From Streptosporangium album (GTDB taxonomy: Bacteria > Actinomycetota > Actinomycetes > Streptosporangiales > Streptosporangiaceae): a DNA stretch of 64,000 nucleotides. Location: positions 2,728,001-2,792,000 of the forward strand of contig NZ_JACHJU010000001.1 of assembly GCF_014203795.1 (NCBI RefSeq). Reading direction: 5' to 3'. The translations under genes were made by a program, and so were the position numbers. Of this stretch, positions 47,463 to 55,729 are shown in pieces. Numbering within the stretch: the first letter of the stretch is position 1; each line of letters starts with the position of its first letter. The notes beneath the pieces are model-generated. The model saw only the letters and a list, made by a program, of their open reading frames with translations. It had not been told where the DNA came from and made no database searches.

Positions 47463-47500
47463 CCGCGTCTCGCTTCACACCGGTGTGAAGCGGGACGCGG
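47463..47500. terminator. Bidirectional terminator palindrome
   Basis: Two 19-base arms (47463-47481 and 47482-47500, starting CCGCGTCTCGCTTCACACC) are complementary with one mismatch. They lie between the convergent YidC paralogue and the HATPase gene (2 bp from its stop), so they probably end both transcripts. Confidence 0.8.
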
Positions 47501-47501
47501 C

Positions 47502-47981
47502 CTATCCGCACTCCCGCAGAGCGGGTTCGTGGAGGGATACCTGACCGTTGCCGGCGCCATTGCTGTTGCCGTTGCCGTTACTCACAGTGCTGACAGTGGT
47601 GACCATCGCCCAGACCGTGGTCATCTCGCCGTCGTGCCTGACGCCCCACCTGGCTGCCAGATACTCGACGATACCGAGGCCCCTGCCTCCCAATGAGGAG
47701 AGGGTGGGGCGTCCGGCGCGCGGCTCCGTGGCGGCCCCTCCGTCACTCACCGCAACCTCAACGTGTTCGTTGGTCCAGCGCCACGCCACCCTGATCTGAC
47801 CGGACGGTAAAGGATGGGCATGCCGGAGCGCGTTGCTCAGCAGCTCACTCACCACGAGGACCGCATCATCGATCGCGGGCTCGTAGACCCCCCATTCCTG
47901 CAGGTCAGAGCAGAGGCGTTGGCGTGCGACAGCGACGCTGGACGGCGCGTACGGTAGCAACACGACGTTCGACGCACTCAC
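47502..47981 (-). CDS. RsbW-like HATPase (anti-sigma/serine kinase family)
   Basis: A 159-residue single HATPase domain. The N-box is VLVVSELLSNALRHAHPLPS, G1 is VAVSDGGAATEPRA, and the G2 region is LGGRGLGIVEYLAARWGVRH. This is the actinobacterial RsbW/SpoIIAB-like group that binds sigma factors and phosphorylates STAS proteins. It ends in an unusual tail rich in Gly/Asn/Ser (VSNGNGNSNGAGNGQVSLHE), encoded by a short repetitive DNA stretch at about 47545-47582. GTG 47981 starts MSASNVVLLPYAPSSVAVAR. No sigma gene is beside it; the STAS protein at 43262 is the nearest candidate partner. Confidence 0.87.
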   Translation of the reverse strand: MSASNVVLLPYAPSSVAVARQRLCSDLQEWGVYEPAIDDAVLVVSELLSNALRHAHPLPSGQIRVAWRWTNEHVEVAVSDGGAATEPRAGRPTLSSLGGRGLGIVEYLAARWGVRHDGEMTTVWAMVTTVSTVSNGNGNSNGAGNGQVSLHEPALRECG

Positions 47982-48138
47982 CTCCCCGTATCCCTGTTCC
48001 CCCTGAGGAACGCACCCCCAGTACGACCGAAATGCCCCGTTAGATGGTCTTAGAAACCGGGCGTCAATTACAGCTTGTGCACATTCGACAATAGATCAGC
48101 TCATCTGTTACCGGCTTGTTACCGCATCGGCGTGTCAC

Positions 48139-50010
48139 TTAGGTAAGAGCGCCTGGCGTGTCGGCAATACGCAGGGCCAGTCGCATGCGGGTGCCGCCAT
48201 CGGGACGGGGATGCGCCGACACCTCGGCGCCCTGGGCGTGGGCCAGACTGCGCACGATGTAGAGACCGAGACCGACCCCGCCGAACCGGCGGCGGTCGCC
48301 GCTGTCTCCCTGGACGAAGCGCCCGAACACGCCCTCCCTGCTCGCCGGAGGGATGCCCACGCCCTCGTCGTCCACGACCACCACCACCCGGTCGCCTGCC
48401 ACCCACGCCTCGACCCTGATGAGCCCCCCGTCCGGCGAATACTTGAAGGCGTTCTCCAGGAGCTGGCCGAGCATGATGTCGGTGGCGAGCGCGTCACCGG
48501 AGACCGGGGGCAGGTCGTCGGGAACGTTCACCTCGACCCGGTGCAGGTCCGACAGGGCAGGGAGGCCCAGCGTGGCGGCTCGGAGCAGCTCCGCGAGGTC
48601 GAACCCTTCGATCCTGAGCATGAGCTCGCCCGCACCGGCGCGGGAGCCCAGCAGCAGGTGGTCCATGAGCTGGCCGAGGGAGCACGCCCGCTCGGCGATG
48701 GTGTGGACGGCGGCGCGGCGCTCGGCGTCGGTCATGCTGTCCCAGCGCGAGTCGAGCGTGCCGGCGAAGCCCCGGACCACCGTGATCGGGGTGCGCAGCT
48801 CATGACTGGTGGTGGCCAGGAAGAGATCCTTGGCCTCCTCCAGCTCCTTGGCCCGGGTGACGTCACGGAAGTCGATCACGATCTCCCCCGTCTCCACGAT
48901 CTCCGCGCAGAGCACGTCCAACCACACACCCGAGGGAAGCTGGAGGGTGAGCTTGTCACCCGGTTCGGGCAGGTGGAACGGCGGCGGGCCGCCCGTCACC
49001 TCGGCTGCGTGGAAACCCGTCAGCTCGGCGGCGGCCGGATTCCACTGGATGACCCTGCCCAGGCTGTCGAGAACCGCGATGCCGTCGGCGCTGGCGTCGA
49101 ACACCGCCCGCTCGTGGGCGCGCTGCCGTACGGCCTCCTGGTAGGCCATCGCGTTGCCGACGGCGATCCCGGCGTGCCCGGCGAGCAGTTCGAGCAGCTC
49201 CAGCTCCACATGGCCCGCCTTGCGCTCGGCGAACAGGGCGTACAGCGCGCCGTACGGCCGGCCGCCCACCGCCGCGACGCCGAGGGCGATGGTGTGCAGA
49301 CCGGGGAGCTGCGACCAGATCAGCTCATCCAGCCGGGCCTGCTCTCCCGTCTCCAGCATCACGGTCCGGCCGGCCCGCAGAAGCTTTCCGACCAGGCTCT
49401 TGCGCAGGTCGGCGGTGGAGTCGCGCAGGGACTCGGGAAGGCGGTGGCTGGCCACGAGACGGAGCCGGTCTTCCTCGATGAGCACGAACCCGCCCGCGTC
49501 GGCCCCGGTCAGCTCGGTGAGGCTGGCCGCGATCCGGTCGAGCACCGCGGGCAGCTCCCGCTCGGCGTTGATGTCGGCGACCACGTCGGTGAGCCTGCGG
49601 ACGAGCTGTGCCCGGTGGAGGGCACGGTCGTGGGCGGTCTCGTCGTCCTGGGCCGGGTGGTAGACGCTGACGTAGCCGAGCAGGACCCCCGCCTCGGACC
49701 GCAGGGCACCCGTGTCCACCCGCACGTCGATCAGGCTGCCGTCCTGGCGGAACCGCTTGGTCCGCAGCGAGACCTGGCCCCCGGTGCGGACCCGCTCCAG
49801 GACCGCGTTGTGCTCGGCGGTGAGCTCGTCGGGGATCACCGGGGCGCGGCGGCCGAGCATCTCCGCGGCGGACCAGCCGAACAGGTGCTCGGCGGCGGGG
49901 TTCCACGACAGGACCGTCTGATCCCGGTCCAGGGCGACGATGGCGTTGGGTGCGGCGGCGACGACCGCACGGCCGATGTCGTCGTCACTGGCGGCCCTGT
50001 TGTCACCCAC
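48139..50010 (-). CDS. Soluble PAS-GAF-PAS sensor histidine kinase
   Basis: A 623-residue multidomain kinase without membrane helices. PAS1 (residues about 8-120) includes ALDRDQTVLSWNPAAEHLFG. GAF (about 145-300) includes LTELTGADAGGFVLIEEDRL. PAS2 (about 305-405) includes VLDSLGRVIQWNPAAAELTG. The H-box is LFLATTSHELRTPITVVRGF, the N-box is LGQLLENAFKYSPDGGLIRV, and G1/G2 are VVVDDEGVGIPPA and FGGVGLGLYIVRSLAHAQGA. GTG 50010 gives a start just before PAS1; the frame is open to 50160. It is an orphan with no response regulator beside it, divergent from ogt. The signal is probably a small cytoplasmic ligand or redox change (inference). Confidence 0.88.
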   Translation of the reverse strand: MGDNRAASDDDIGRAVVAAAPNAIVALDRDQTVLSWNPAAEHLFGWSAAEMLGRRAPVIPDELTAEHNAVLERVRTGGQVSLRTKRFRQDGSLIDVRVDTGALRSEAGVLLGYVSVYHPAQDDETAHDRALHRAQLVRRLTDVVADINAERELPAVLDRIAASLTELTGADAGGFVLIEEDRLRLVASHRLPESLRDSTADLRKSLVGKLLRAGRTVMLETGEQARLDELIWSQLPGLHTIALGVAAVGGRPYGALYALFAERKAGHVELELLELLAGHAGIAVGNAMAYQEAVRQRAHERAVFDASADGIAVLDSLGRVIQWNPAAAELTGFHAAEVTGGPPPFHLPEPGDKLTLQLPSGVWLDVLCAEIVETGEIVIDFRDVTRAKELEEAKDLFLATTSHELRTPITVVRGFAGTLDSRWDSMTDAERRAAVHTIAERACSLGQLMDHLLLGSRAGAGELMLRIEGFDLAELLRAATLGLPALSDLHRVEVNVPDDLPPVSGDALATDIMLGQLLENAFKYSPDGGLIRVEAWVAGDRVVVVVDDEGVGIPPASREGVFGRFVQGDSGDRRRFGGVGLGLYIVRSLAHAQGAEVSAHPRPDGGTRMRLALRIADTPGALT

Positions 50011-50135
50011 ACACCCATAGTGCCGTGTTAACCGGCCTGATCTTGGCACTTTCGTCCGCATGTGCTGCCACCCGCCAGGGTGATCCGTCCGATACGCTGC
50101 GGTCACCACACACCTGGATACGAAAGGGTGGGGCC

Positions 50136-50720
50136 GTGTCATCCGGTGACATCGACGCATTGCTACGGGTGACCTCGCCCGACTACATAGGGAAAACCCA
50201 TCCCGACATCGCGTTCGGCACCCTGGACGGCCCGGTGGGGCGCCTCATCCTGGCGGTGACCAACCGGGGTGTGGTGGCTTGCAGTTACGAGGACGAGAAC
50301 GTCGTCTTCGAGCGCGTCAGCAGGGAGATCGGCTCCTTCATCGGGCCGGACCCGCGGCGGCTCGACCCGGTACGCCGGGAGCTGGACGCCTACTTCTCCG
50401 GCCGGCTGCGCGCCTTCACCACCACGGCCGACCTGCGGCTGGCGACCTCGTTCGCCAGGACGGTGCTGCAGATGATGATGGCGGTGCCGTACGGAACGGC
50501 GACCACCTACCGGGAGATCGCCGAGCGGATCGGCAGACCGAGGGCCCTGCGCGCGGTCGGCAACGCGCTGGGAAGCAACCCGGTCTGCGTGATCGTGCCC
50601 TGCCATCGGGTGGTCGAGAGTGAGGCCGTCCTCGGCGGTTACGCAGGGGGCGCGATCGCCAAGGAGCGGCTGCTCCGTGTCGAGCAGGCCAACAGGAGCC
50701 ACCCGACCACCGGCCCGTGA
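50136..50720 (+). CDS. ogt: Methylated-DNA-protein-cysteine methyltransferase
   Basis: A 194-residue O6-alkylguanine repair protein. The acceptor Cys is in SNPVCVIVPCHRVVESEA (the PCHRV motif), preceded by the DNA-binding helix-turn-helix VPYGTATTYREIAERIGRPR and the Asn hinge VGNALGSNP, and followed by LGGYAGGAIAKERLLRVE. It transfers the alkyl group from guanine to itself and is then spent. GTG 50136 follows AAAGGG and begins MSSGDIDALLRVTSPDYIGK. The Ogt name fits its single-domain form without an Ada part. Confidence 0.92.
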   Translation: MSSGDIDALLRVTSPDYIGKTHPDIAFGTLDGPVGRLILAVTNRGVVACSYEDENVVFERVSREIGSFIGPDPRRLDPVRRELDAYFSGRLRAFTTTADLRLATSFARTVLQMMMAVPYGTATTYREIAERIGRPRALRAVGNALGSNPVCVIVPCHRVVESEAVLGGYAGGAIAKERLLRVEQANRSHPTTGP

Positions 50721-50816
50721 ACCACGGCCGCAGGGCCCCTGCCCGCTTGGGGCGGCGGCCTGCGAGCGGCCGTGTTCACCGGTGACGTCTCCCGGCGGCT
50801 GTCTGCGGGTTACGGC

Positions 50817-52163
50817 TCACCGGCGCCGGCGGAGCGCGCCGAGGCCGAGGGTGAGCAGGCCGGCGACGAGGAACGCGCCGATGGCCGCGCTCATCCACGG
50901 CTGCCGGGTGAGGCCGATGGCCTGCCTGGCACCGTCCCAGATCTCCGCCCACCACGGCACCTCCGAGGGAGCGGCGAGCAGCCACCAGGTGACGAACCCG
51001 AGGACCCACGGGATCACCATGAGCCAGCGGGAGGGCGCGTTCTCGGAGGTGTCCCAGTCCCTGCCGTGACCGAGCAGGAAGTAGTCGACCGCCAGCACGC
51101 CGAGCATCGGCACGAACACCGCGCCGATGATGCCGAGGAACGCCCCGTAGGAGTTGACGTCGACGACGAGGGCGATGCCCGTGGTCAGCACGCCGATGGC
51201 CGCGGAGAAGATCCGGCGGTCCACCCGCGGCATGAGGTTCTGCAGCGACATCGCCGTGGAGTAGACGTTCGCGAACGACTGGTCGGTCTCGCGGAGCACG
51301 AGGATCCCGAAGAACAGCGCGCCGAGCGGCGCCGCCACGAACGGCGCGAACACGGCGGTCGGCTGGTCCAGCACCGCGCCGTGCCCGGCGAGCGCCACCG
51401 CGTAGACGCCGACGGCCAGGCACGCCACCTGGGCGACGGTGTAGCCGCCGACGACACCGGTGAAGGCCGCGCGGCTGGATCGCGAATGCCTGGCGTAGTC
51501 CGCCGCGACCGGCACCCACGAAACGGAGAGGGCGATCACGAAGTCCACGGCAGGGGCGAAGGCGTCCCAGGAACCGCCGGTCTGGGCGGGGGTCTCGCGG
51601 AGGAAGGTCACCGCGAACCAGACCATCGAGATGATCACGCCGGCCGTGACGAAACGCCGGATCAGCCGGATGGCGCCCAGCGGGTAGATCGTCAACGCCG
51701 TCGTCAGGGCACCGGCCGCGATCGCCCAGACCGCGTAGGGGACGGACGTCCCGAAGATGGCCTGCGCGCCCATGGCGACGACCCACAGCTCGAACGCGCC
51801 CCAGCCGATCATCTGGATGATGTTGAGCACGGTCGGGACGGAGGAGAGCCGCGCGCCGAACAGCCCGCGCAGCAGCACCATCGCGGGCTGGCCGGTCTGC
51901 GCCCCGGGCACCGCGGCGAGGCCGACCATCGCGGTGCCGATGAGGCTGCCGGCCAGGGAGGCGACCAGCGCCGCGGTGAAGGTGAGCGGGTTGTCGTCGA
52001 GCAGCGGGTTGATCAGGAAGAGCGCGAAGGAGAACCCGAGCAGGCTGACGCCCAGATTGGCCCAGAAGGCGCCCTGGTCGAGCGCACCGAGGATCTTCGG
52101 CGGAGCCTGGTCGAGAGTGAGGGGGGCCTCGGCATGCTTGGAAACAATGACGTCGGACGCCAT
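50817..52163 (-). CDS. cytX: NCS1-family permease under TPP riboswitch (probable HMP transporter)
   Basis: A 448-residue NCS1 nucleobase-cation symporter, 12 membrane helices. It has LGALDQGAFWANLGVSLLGF at the start, AMVLLRGLFGARLSSVPTVL, IIQMIGWGAFELWVVAMGAQ, the helix-6 stretch VIALSVSWVPVAADYARHSR, and VLRETDQSFANVYSTAMSLQ. The TPP riboswitch directly upstream shows control by thiamine, so the substrate is probably the thiamine pyrimidine (HMP) or a related precursor, as for CytX. The ribosome-binding site AGGGAG overlaps the riboswitch 3' end, which suggests control at translation. Confidence 0.88.
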   Translation of the reverse strand: MASDVIVSKHAEAPLTLDQAPPKILGALDQGAFWANLGVSLLGFSFALFLINPLLDDNPLTFTAALVASLAGSLIGTAMVGLAAVPGAQTGQPAMVLLRGLFGARLSSVPTVLNIIQMIGWGAFELWVVAMGAQAIFGTSVPYAVWAIAAGALTTALTIYPLGAIRLIRRFVTAGVIISMVWFAVTFLRETPAQTGGSWDAFAPAVDFVIALSVSWVPVAADYARHSRSSRAAFTGVVGGYTVAQVACLAVGVYAVALAGHGAVLDQPTAVFAPFVAAPLGALFFGILVLRETDQSFANVYSTAMSLQNLMPRVDRRIFSAAIGVLTTGIALVVDVNSYGAFLGIIGAVFVPMLGVLAVDYFLLGHGRDWDTSENAPSRWLMVIPWVLGFVTWWLLAAPSEVPWWAEIWDGARQAIGLTRQPWMSAAIGAFLVAGLLTLGLGALRRRR

Positions 52164-52169
52164 GAAACG

Positions 52170-52275
52170 CTCCCTACGCCGGCATTACCCGGACAGGTTC
52201 ATGCGGTCGGCGGCGCGTCGGAGGGGCCGTGTGCCCCTCTGCCTGGTTCCGCCCTCTCAGCCCGGTCCCGCCCGA
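52170..52275 (-). promoter_or_regulatory. TPP riboswitch
   Basis: Read on the minus strand, the leader shows CTGAGAGGG (52252-52260), then a variable P3-type hairpin (GCAGAGGGGCACACGGCCCC), and ACCGCATGAACCTGTCCGGG, followed by TAATGCCGGCGTAGGGAG. These are the conserved THI-box segments (CUGAGA, ACCUG..CCGGGUAAUGCCGGCGUAGGGA). The last block contains the Shine-Dalgarno of the permease, so ligand binding would hide it. Confidence 0.95.
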
Positions 52276-52369
52276 GCTCCCGCGATAGACAATTCGCCCC
52301 GAATTATGTCATTCCACCCTTTCGGCGCAAGGCCAGACCCTTGTACGGCCGGAACCCCGTGAGAGCCGA

Positions 52370-52693
52370 TCAGGCGACGAACGGGTCCTGCCCGCTCTCG
52401 CTGACCATGGGACGGCCCGCGGACTCCCAGGCCTGCATACCCCCGCCGACGTTGACCGCGTCCCAGCCGACGTGGCCGAGCCAGGCGGCGGCGTTCGCGG
52501 AACGGCCGCCGACCCGGCAGACCACGTAGACGGGCGCGTCCTTGGGCACCTCGTCGACCCGGGCCTGCAGCTCCCCGAGCGGAATGTGGACGGCCGTGGG
52601 CGCGTGACCGGCCCGCCACTCGTCGTTCTCTCTCACATCAAGCAGGAACGCGCCGTCCGGCACGTCCCGCACCTCGACCTCGGAAAAACTCAT
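52370..52693 (-). CDS. Rhodanese-like domain protein
   Basis: A 107-residue single rhodanese domain. Core pieces are GAFLLDVRENDEWRAGHAPT, AVHIPLGELQARVDEVP and the active loop VYVVCRVGGRSANAAAWLGH with the catalytic Cys, then VNVGGGMQAWESAGRPM. It moves sulfane sulfur or serves as a sulfur carrier partner. The start is ATG 52693; an ATG three codons upstream is possible. It lies between the thiamine permease and the TenA-like gene, and sulfur transfer for thiazole synthesis is a possible link (inference). Confidence 0.9.
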   Translation of the reverse strand: MSFSEVEVRDVPDGAFLLDVRENDEWRAGHAPTAVHIPLGELQARVDEVPKDAPVYVVCRVGGRSANAAAWLGHVGWDAVNVGGGMQAWESAGRPMVSESGQDPFVA

Positions 52694-52907
52694 GGAACCC
52701 ATTCTTTCAATTCCGTAACCGGATGGGCGCGAAGCGGCTCAACCGCCCGCGACCTCGTTAAACATATGCGCGTATATCAACACATCGGCACCGTGAGGCG
52801 CTCCCACACCGCCTCGTCTTCCCCGCCCGGTGGGGAACCCATGACGGACGGGACCGTGCGGGGCCGATCCCACCCGAGAGGCGGGGCCCGCACCCTTCAG
52901 GTTCCGG

Positions 52908-53321
52908 TCAGGGCACGTCCCAGAAGGCGAGCTCGTGGGCCATTCCCTCGGTGAACAGCGCCCTGGCCCTGTCCGGGTCGGGCGCGGCCTCGTCGATCAT
53001 CACGGCGATGCGACCGGTCAGCTCGGCGAAACCGGGATGCGCGTAGGTGTCGATCCAGGCGCGGTAGCGCGGTTCGGCCGGAGGGTTCCCGGCGAGGACG
53101 CGGCCGAGGGTGGAGTAGCCCCACATGCACGGGTAGAGCGCGGCCAGGCCGCCGGCGTAGCTCGCCGCGGAGTCGAGCAGGAAGAGGTAGTCCTGCTCCA
53201 GCCATGATCGGAACACCGGCTCGGGGAGGTTCCCCTTGGCGATCCCCACCACCGTCGGGTGGGCGAGCTGCGCGTCGGCAAGCGGGCGGCCGATGGCGTG
53301 GAGCTCGGCAGAGATGCTCAT
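52908..53321 (-). CDS. TenA-family protein with internal deletion
   Basis: A 137-residue relative of thiaminase II (TenA), which salvages thiamine breakdown products; the family is about 215-230 residues. The N-terminus (LADAQLAHPTVVGIAKGNLP, then RSWLEQDYLFLLD) and the C-terminus (LYPCMWGYSTLGRVLAG, PRYRAWIDTYAHPGFAELTG, then FTEGMAHELAFWDV) match. About 75 residues between them, which carry several helices and active-site residues, are absent, and the reading frame stays open. So it is either a non-functional deletion product or a short regulatory form. It lies near the TPP riboswitch permease, consistent with thiamine salvage. Confidence 0.72.
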   Translation of the reverse strand: MSISAELHAIGRPLADAQLAHPTVVGIAKGNLPEPVFRSWLEQDYLFLLDSAASYAGGLAALYPCMWGYSTLGRVLAGNPPAEPRYRAWIDTYAHPGFAELTGRIAVMIDEAAPDPDRARALFTEGMAHELAFWDVP

Positions 53322-53405
53322 AAACCGAGCATTGTCTCAGGCCGGAGCGGCGACCTCCAAAGAGCCGCCGAGCGCCCGCCTGCGCCCACGACGTAGGGTC
53401 GGGTG

Positions 53406-54062
53406 ATGACGACCATCGCTGAGGAAGTCCTCCTGCTCGCCTACAGCGAGGATGAGGGCAGACAACTGACCGGCTCATCGGAGCTCGACGCCGCACTCGG
53501 CGGCGCCCTCCTGGCGGAGCTGGCCGTCAACGGCCGGATCGACCTGGCCGAAAAGGAGGTCACCGTCCTGGATCCCACGCCTCTCGGGGACGAGGAGCTG
53601 GACGCGACGCTGGCCCGGATCTCCGCGGAGTCCAAGGACCGCAAGCCCGACTGGTGGGTCTACAAGCTCCACTCGGCCAAGCTCCGCAAGCGCCTGCTCA
53701 CCCGCCTGGCCGAGCAGGGCGTGCTGCGCGAGGAACAGCGGAAGATCCTGGGGATCTTCCCCAGCACCCGCTACCCGGAGAACGACCCCCGCGTGGAGCG
53801 GGACATCCGCGAACGCGTCCAGAACGTGCTGGCCGGCGCCGTCCCCGACGAGCGGGTGGCCGTTCTCGTCGCCATCCTGCACGCGGCCAAGATCGACCGT
53901 AAGGCGTTCCCCGGCGCGAGCAGGGAACGCATCAAGGAGATCACCGAAGGCGACTGGGCCGGCAAGGCGGTCGCCAAGACCATCTCCTCCATCAACGCCG
54001 CCGTCATGACCGCGGTGATCGCCGGCTCCGTCGCCGCGAGCAGCTCCGCCGCGAGCGGCTGA
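53406..54062 (+). CDS. GOLPH3/VPS74 (GPP34) family protein
   Basis: A 218-residue alpha-helical protein of the GPP34 family. The N-terminal TIAEEVLLLAYSEDEGRQLT, then ALGGALLAELAVNGRIDLAE is the family hallmark, followed by RKRLLTRLAEQGVLREEQRK and VLVAILHAAKIDRKAFPGAS. In eukaryotes GOLPH3 binds PI4P on Golgi membranes; bacterial relatives are common in actinobacteria and of unknown role, possibly membrane-lipid binding. A GTG at 53403 directly precedes the chosen ATG. It is monocistronic. Confidence 0.88.
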   Translation: MTTIAEEVLLLAYSEDEGRQLTGSSELDAALGGALLAELAVNGRIDLAEKEVTVLDPTPLGDEELDATLARISAESKDRKPDWWVYKLHSAKLRKRLLTRLAEQGVLREEQRKILGIFPSTRYPENDPRVERDIRERVQNVLAGAVPDERVAVLVAILHAAKIDRKAFPGASRERIKEITEGDWAGKAVAKTISSINAAVMTAVIAGSVAASSSAASG

Positions 54063-54132
54063 GCTCCACCGGCGGATCCGTCACCATCGGCGCCACCGGC
54101 CCGGGGCGCCACCGGCAGTCCCCCCGCCGGGC

Positions 54133-55434
54133 CTAGTTGCCCAGGGCGTCCTTGGGGACCGGCTTGTCCTGGGCCAGCGCCCTGAACATGCGCAGGGCCT
54201 TGGCACTGTCCCACTTGACGACGTCCTGGCCGTTGATCTTCGGCAGGGAGCCGACCGGGACGACCGTGGTAACCGGGTTGTCGCCCATGGCCAGGCCGAG
54301 GGAGAGCAGGTTGAAGGCCCCGGTCTCCTGACCGACCGCGACGGAGTCGGCGGCGCTCAGGGCGAGCGGGACGGACCGGAAGGGGTTGATCAGGACCCCG
54401 GGGCTGGCCGCCTTGTTCACCACCGCGGAGAAGAACTGGCGCTGGCGCTGGGTCCGGTCGAAGTCGGGGATGGCGCCGGTGGCGCGGGTGCGGACGTAGC
54501 CGAGGGCCGTGCCGCCGTCCATCGTCTGCAGGCCCTTCTTCAGGTCGATGCCCGCCTTGGGGTCCTTGATGGCCTGCTTGACGTTGATCTCGACCCCGCC
54601 GATGGAGTCCACGATGCCGACGAAACCGCCGAAACCGATCTCCATGTAGTGGTCGATCCGGAGGCCGGTCACCTGTTCGACGGTCTTGGCCAGGAGCTTG
54701 GGGCCACCGTTGGCGTAGGCGTAGGCGGCATTGAGCTTGTCACTGCCGTGGCCGTCGATCGGCACGTAGGAGTCACGGGGGAGGCTGACCAGGGTCGGAC
54801 GGTCACCGCTGTCGGGGACGTGCAGCAGCATCATCGTGTCGGTCCGGCGGCCGACCGCGCGGCCGGTGGCGAGCTTCTTACGCTGGGCCTTGGTGAGACC
54901 GGCCCGGCTGTCGGAGCCGACCAGCAGCCAGTTCGTTCCCGGGGTGTCGGCGGGACGGCCGTCGTAGTCGGTGAGCGCGTCGATCCTGGTGAGCCGCGAA
55001 TTGATCACGAAGTATCCGCCGACGGCGAGCACCAGAAGCACGACGAGCAGGCCGATGAGGATCCGCACGATCAGCTTGCCCGGCCGTTTCGGGCGCCAGG
55101 TCATGCTGGGCATCCGCATGCCTCCCTTCCCTCCGGAGGAACCACCGGAGGATCCGTCCGGAGATCCGGCGTCAGGACCGTCATGCCCCGGAAGAGGCCT
55201 GACCGGGCCGGAGCCGGCCCTGGCCTTGCCGTAGACCCGTGAGGTCGACCGGGGCCGCGTGTCGTCCGGCCGCGGCTCCCCCACGGGCTCCGCGGGCGGC
55301 TCCCCCATAGGCTGTGCGGGAGGACGGCGCTGCCCCTGCACCGGGTAGGCGGGCTGCCCTGCCGCTCGCGGCGGCGCGGGCTGGGGCGACCGCAGCGCGC
55401 GTGTGCGATCGTCGTCTTCCGGCCTGTCACCCAC
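54133..55434 (-). CDS. LytR-CpsA-Psr (LCP) family cell-wall ligase
   Basis: A 433-residue protein that attaches glycopolymers to peptidoglycan. The first 120 residues are Pro/Arg/Gly-rich and disordered, then comes one membrane helix (LIVRILIGLLVVLLVLAVGG) and the extracytoplasmic LCP domain. Conserved parts are NWLLVGSDSRAGL, RRTDTMMLLHVPDSG, TLVSLPRDSYVPIDG, GFVGIVDSIGGVEINV, LGYVRTRATGAIPDFDRTQR and FFSAVVNKAASPG. The pyrophosphate-lipid site Arg/Asp residues are present. GTG 55434 is used. The LytR_C domain is lacking. Confidence 0.93.
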   Translation of the reverse strand: MGDRPEDDDRTRALRSPQPAPPRAAGQPAYPVQGQRRPPAQPMGEPPAEPVGEPRPDDTRPRSTSRVYGKARAGSGPVRPLPGHDGPDAGSPDGSSGGSSGGKGGMRMPSMTWRPKRPGKLIVRILIGLLVVLLVLAVGGYFVINSRLTRIDALTDYDGRPADTPGTNWLLVGSDSRAGLTKAQRKKLATGRAVGRRTDTMMLLHVPDSGDRPTLVSLPRDSYVPIDGHGSDKLNAAYAYANGGPKLLAKTVEQVTGLRIDHYMEIGFGGFVGIVDSIGGVEINVKQAIKDPKAGIDLKKGLQTMDGGTALGYVRTRATGAIPDFDRTQRQRQFFSAVVNKAASPGVLINPFRSVPLALSAADSVAVGQETGAFNLLSLGLAMGDNPVTTVVPVGSLPKINGQDVVKWDSAKALRMFRALAQDKPVPKDALGN

Positions 55435-55729
55435 GTCGTATCCCCGCCATTTCTTGAACTCACGATGAGAACGTCATTATCGACGCTACGTCGCGCCCCC
55501 CGCCGCGCGTTGGTACCCGCCAATGTTTCCCCACGTAAAAGTACGCGGCAGGGCAATGAGGTACCAACCATGCAATCGTCCGCCGATCTGGAAACATCGA
55601 TCACCCCATGGATCGTTACGGTAGAGGACGACTTCTGCTCGAAAGGATGATCGTGTCCACTCCGGACTCGTGGAGTACCAGCCCGTGCGGATGCACGGGG
55701 ACAGCTGACCAGACCGGGAGAGCCACCCG

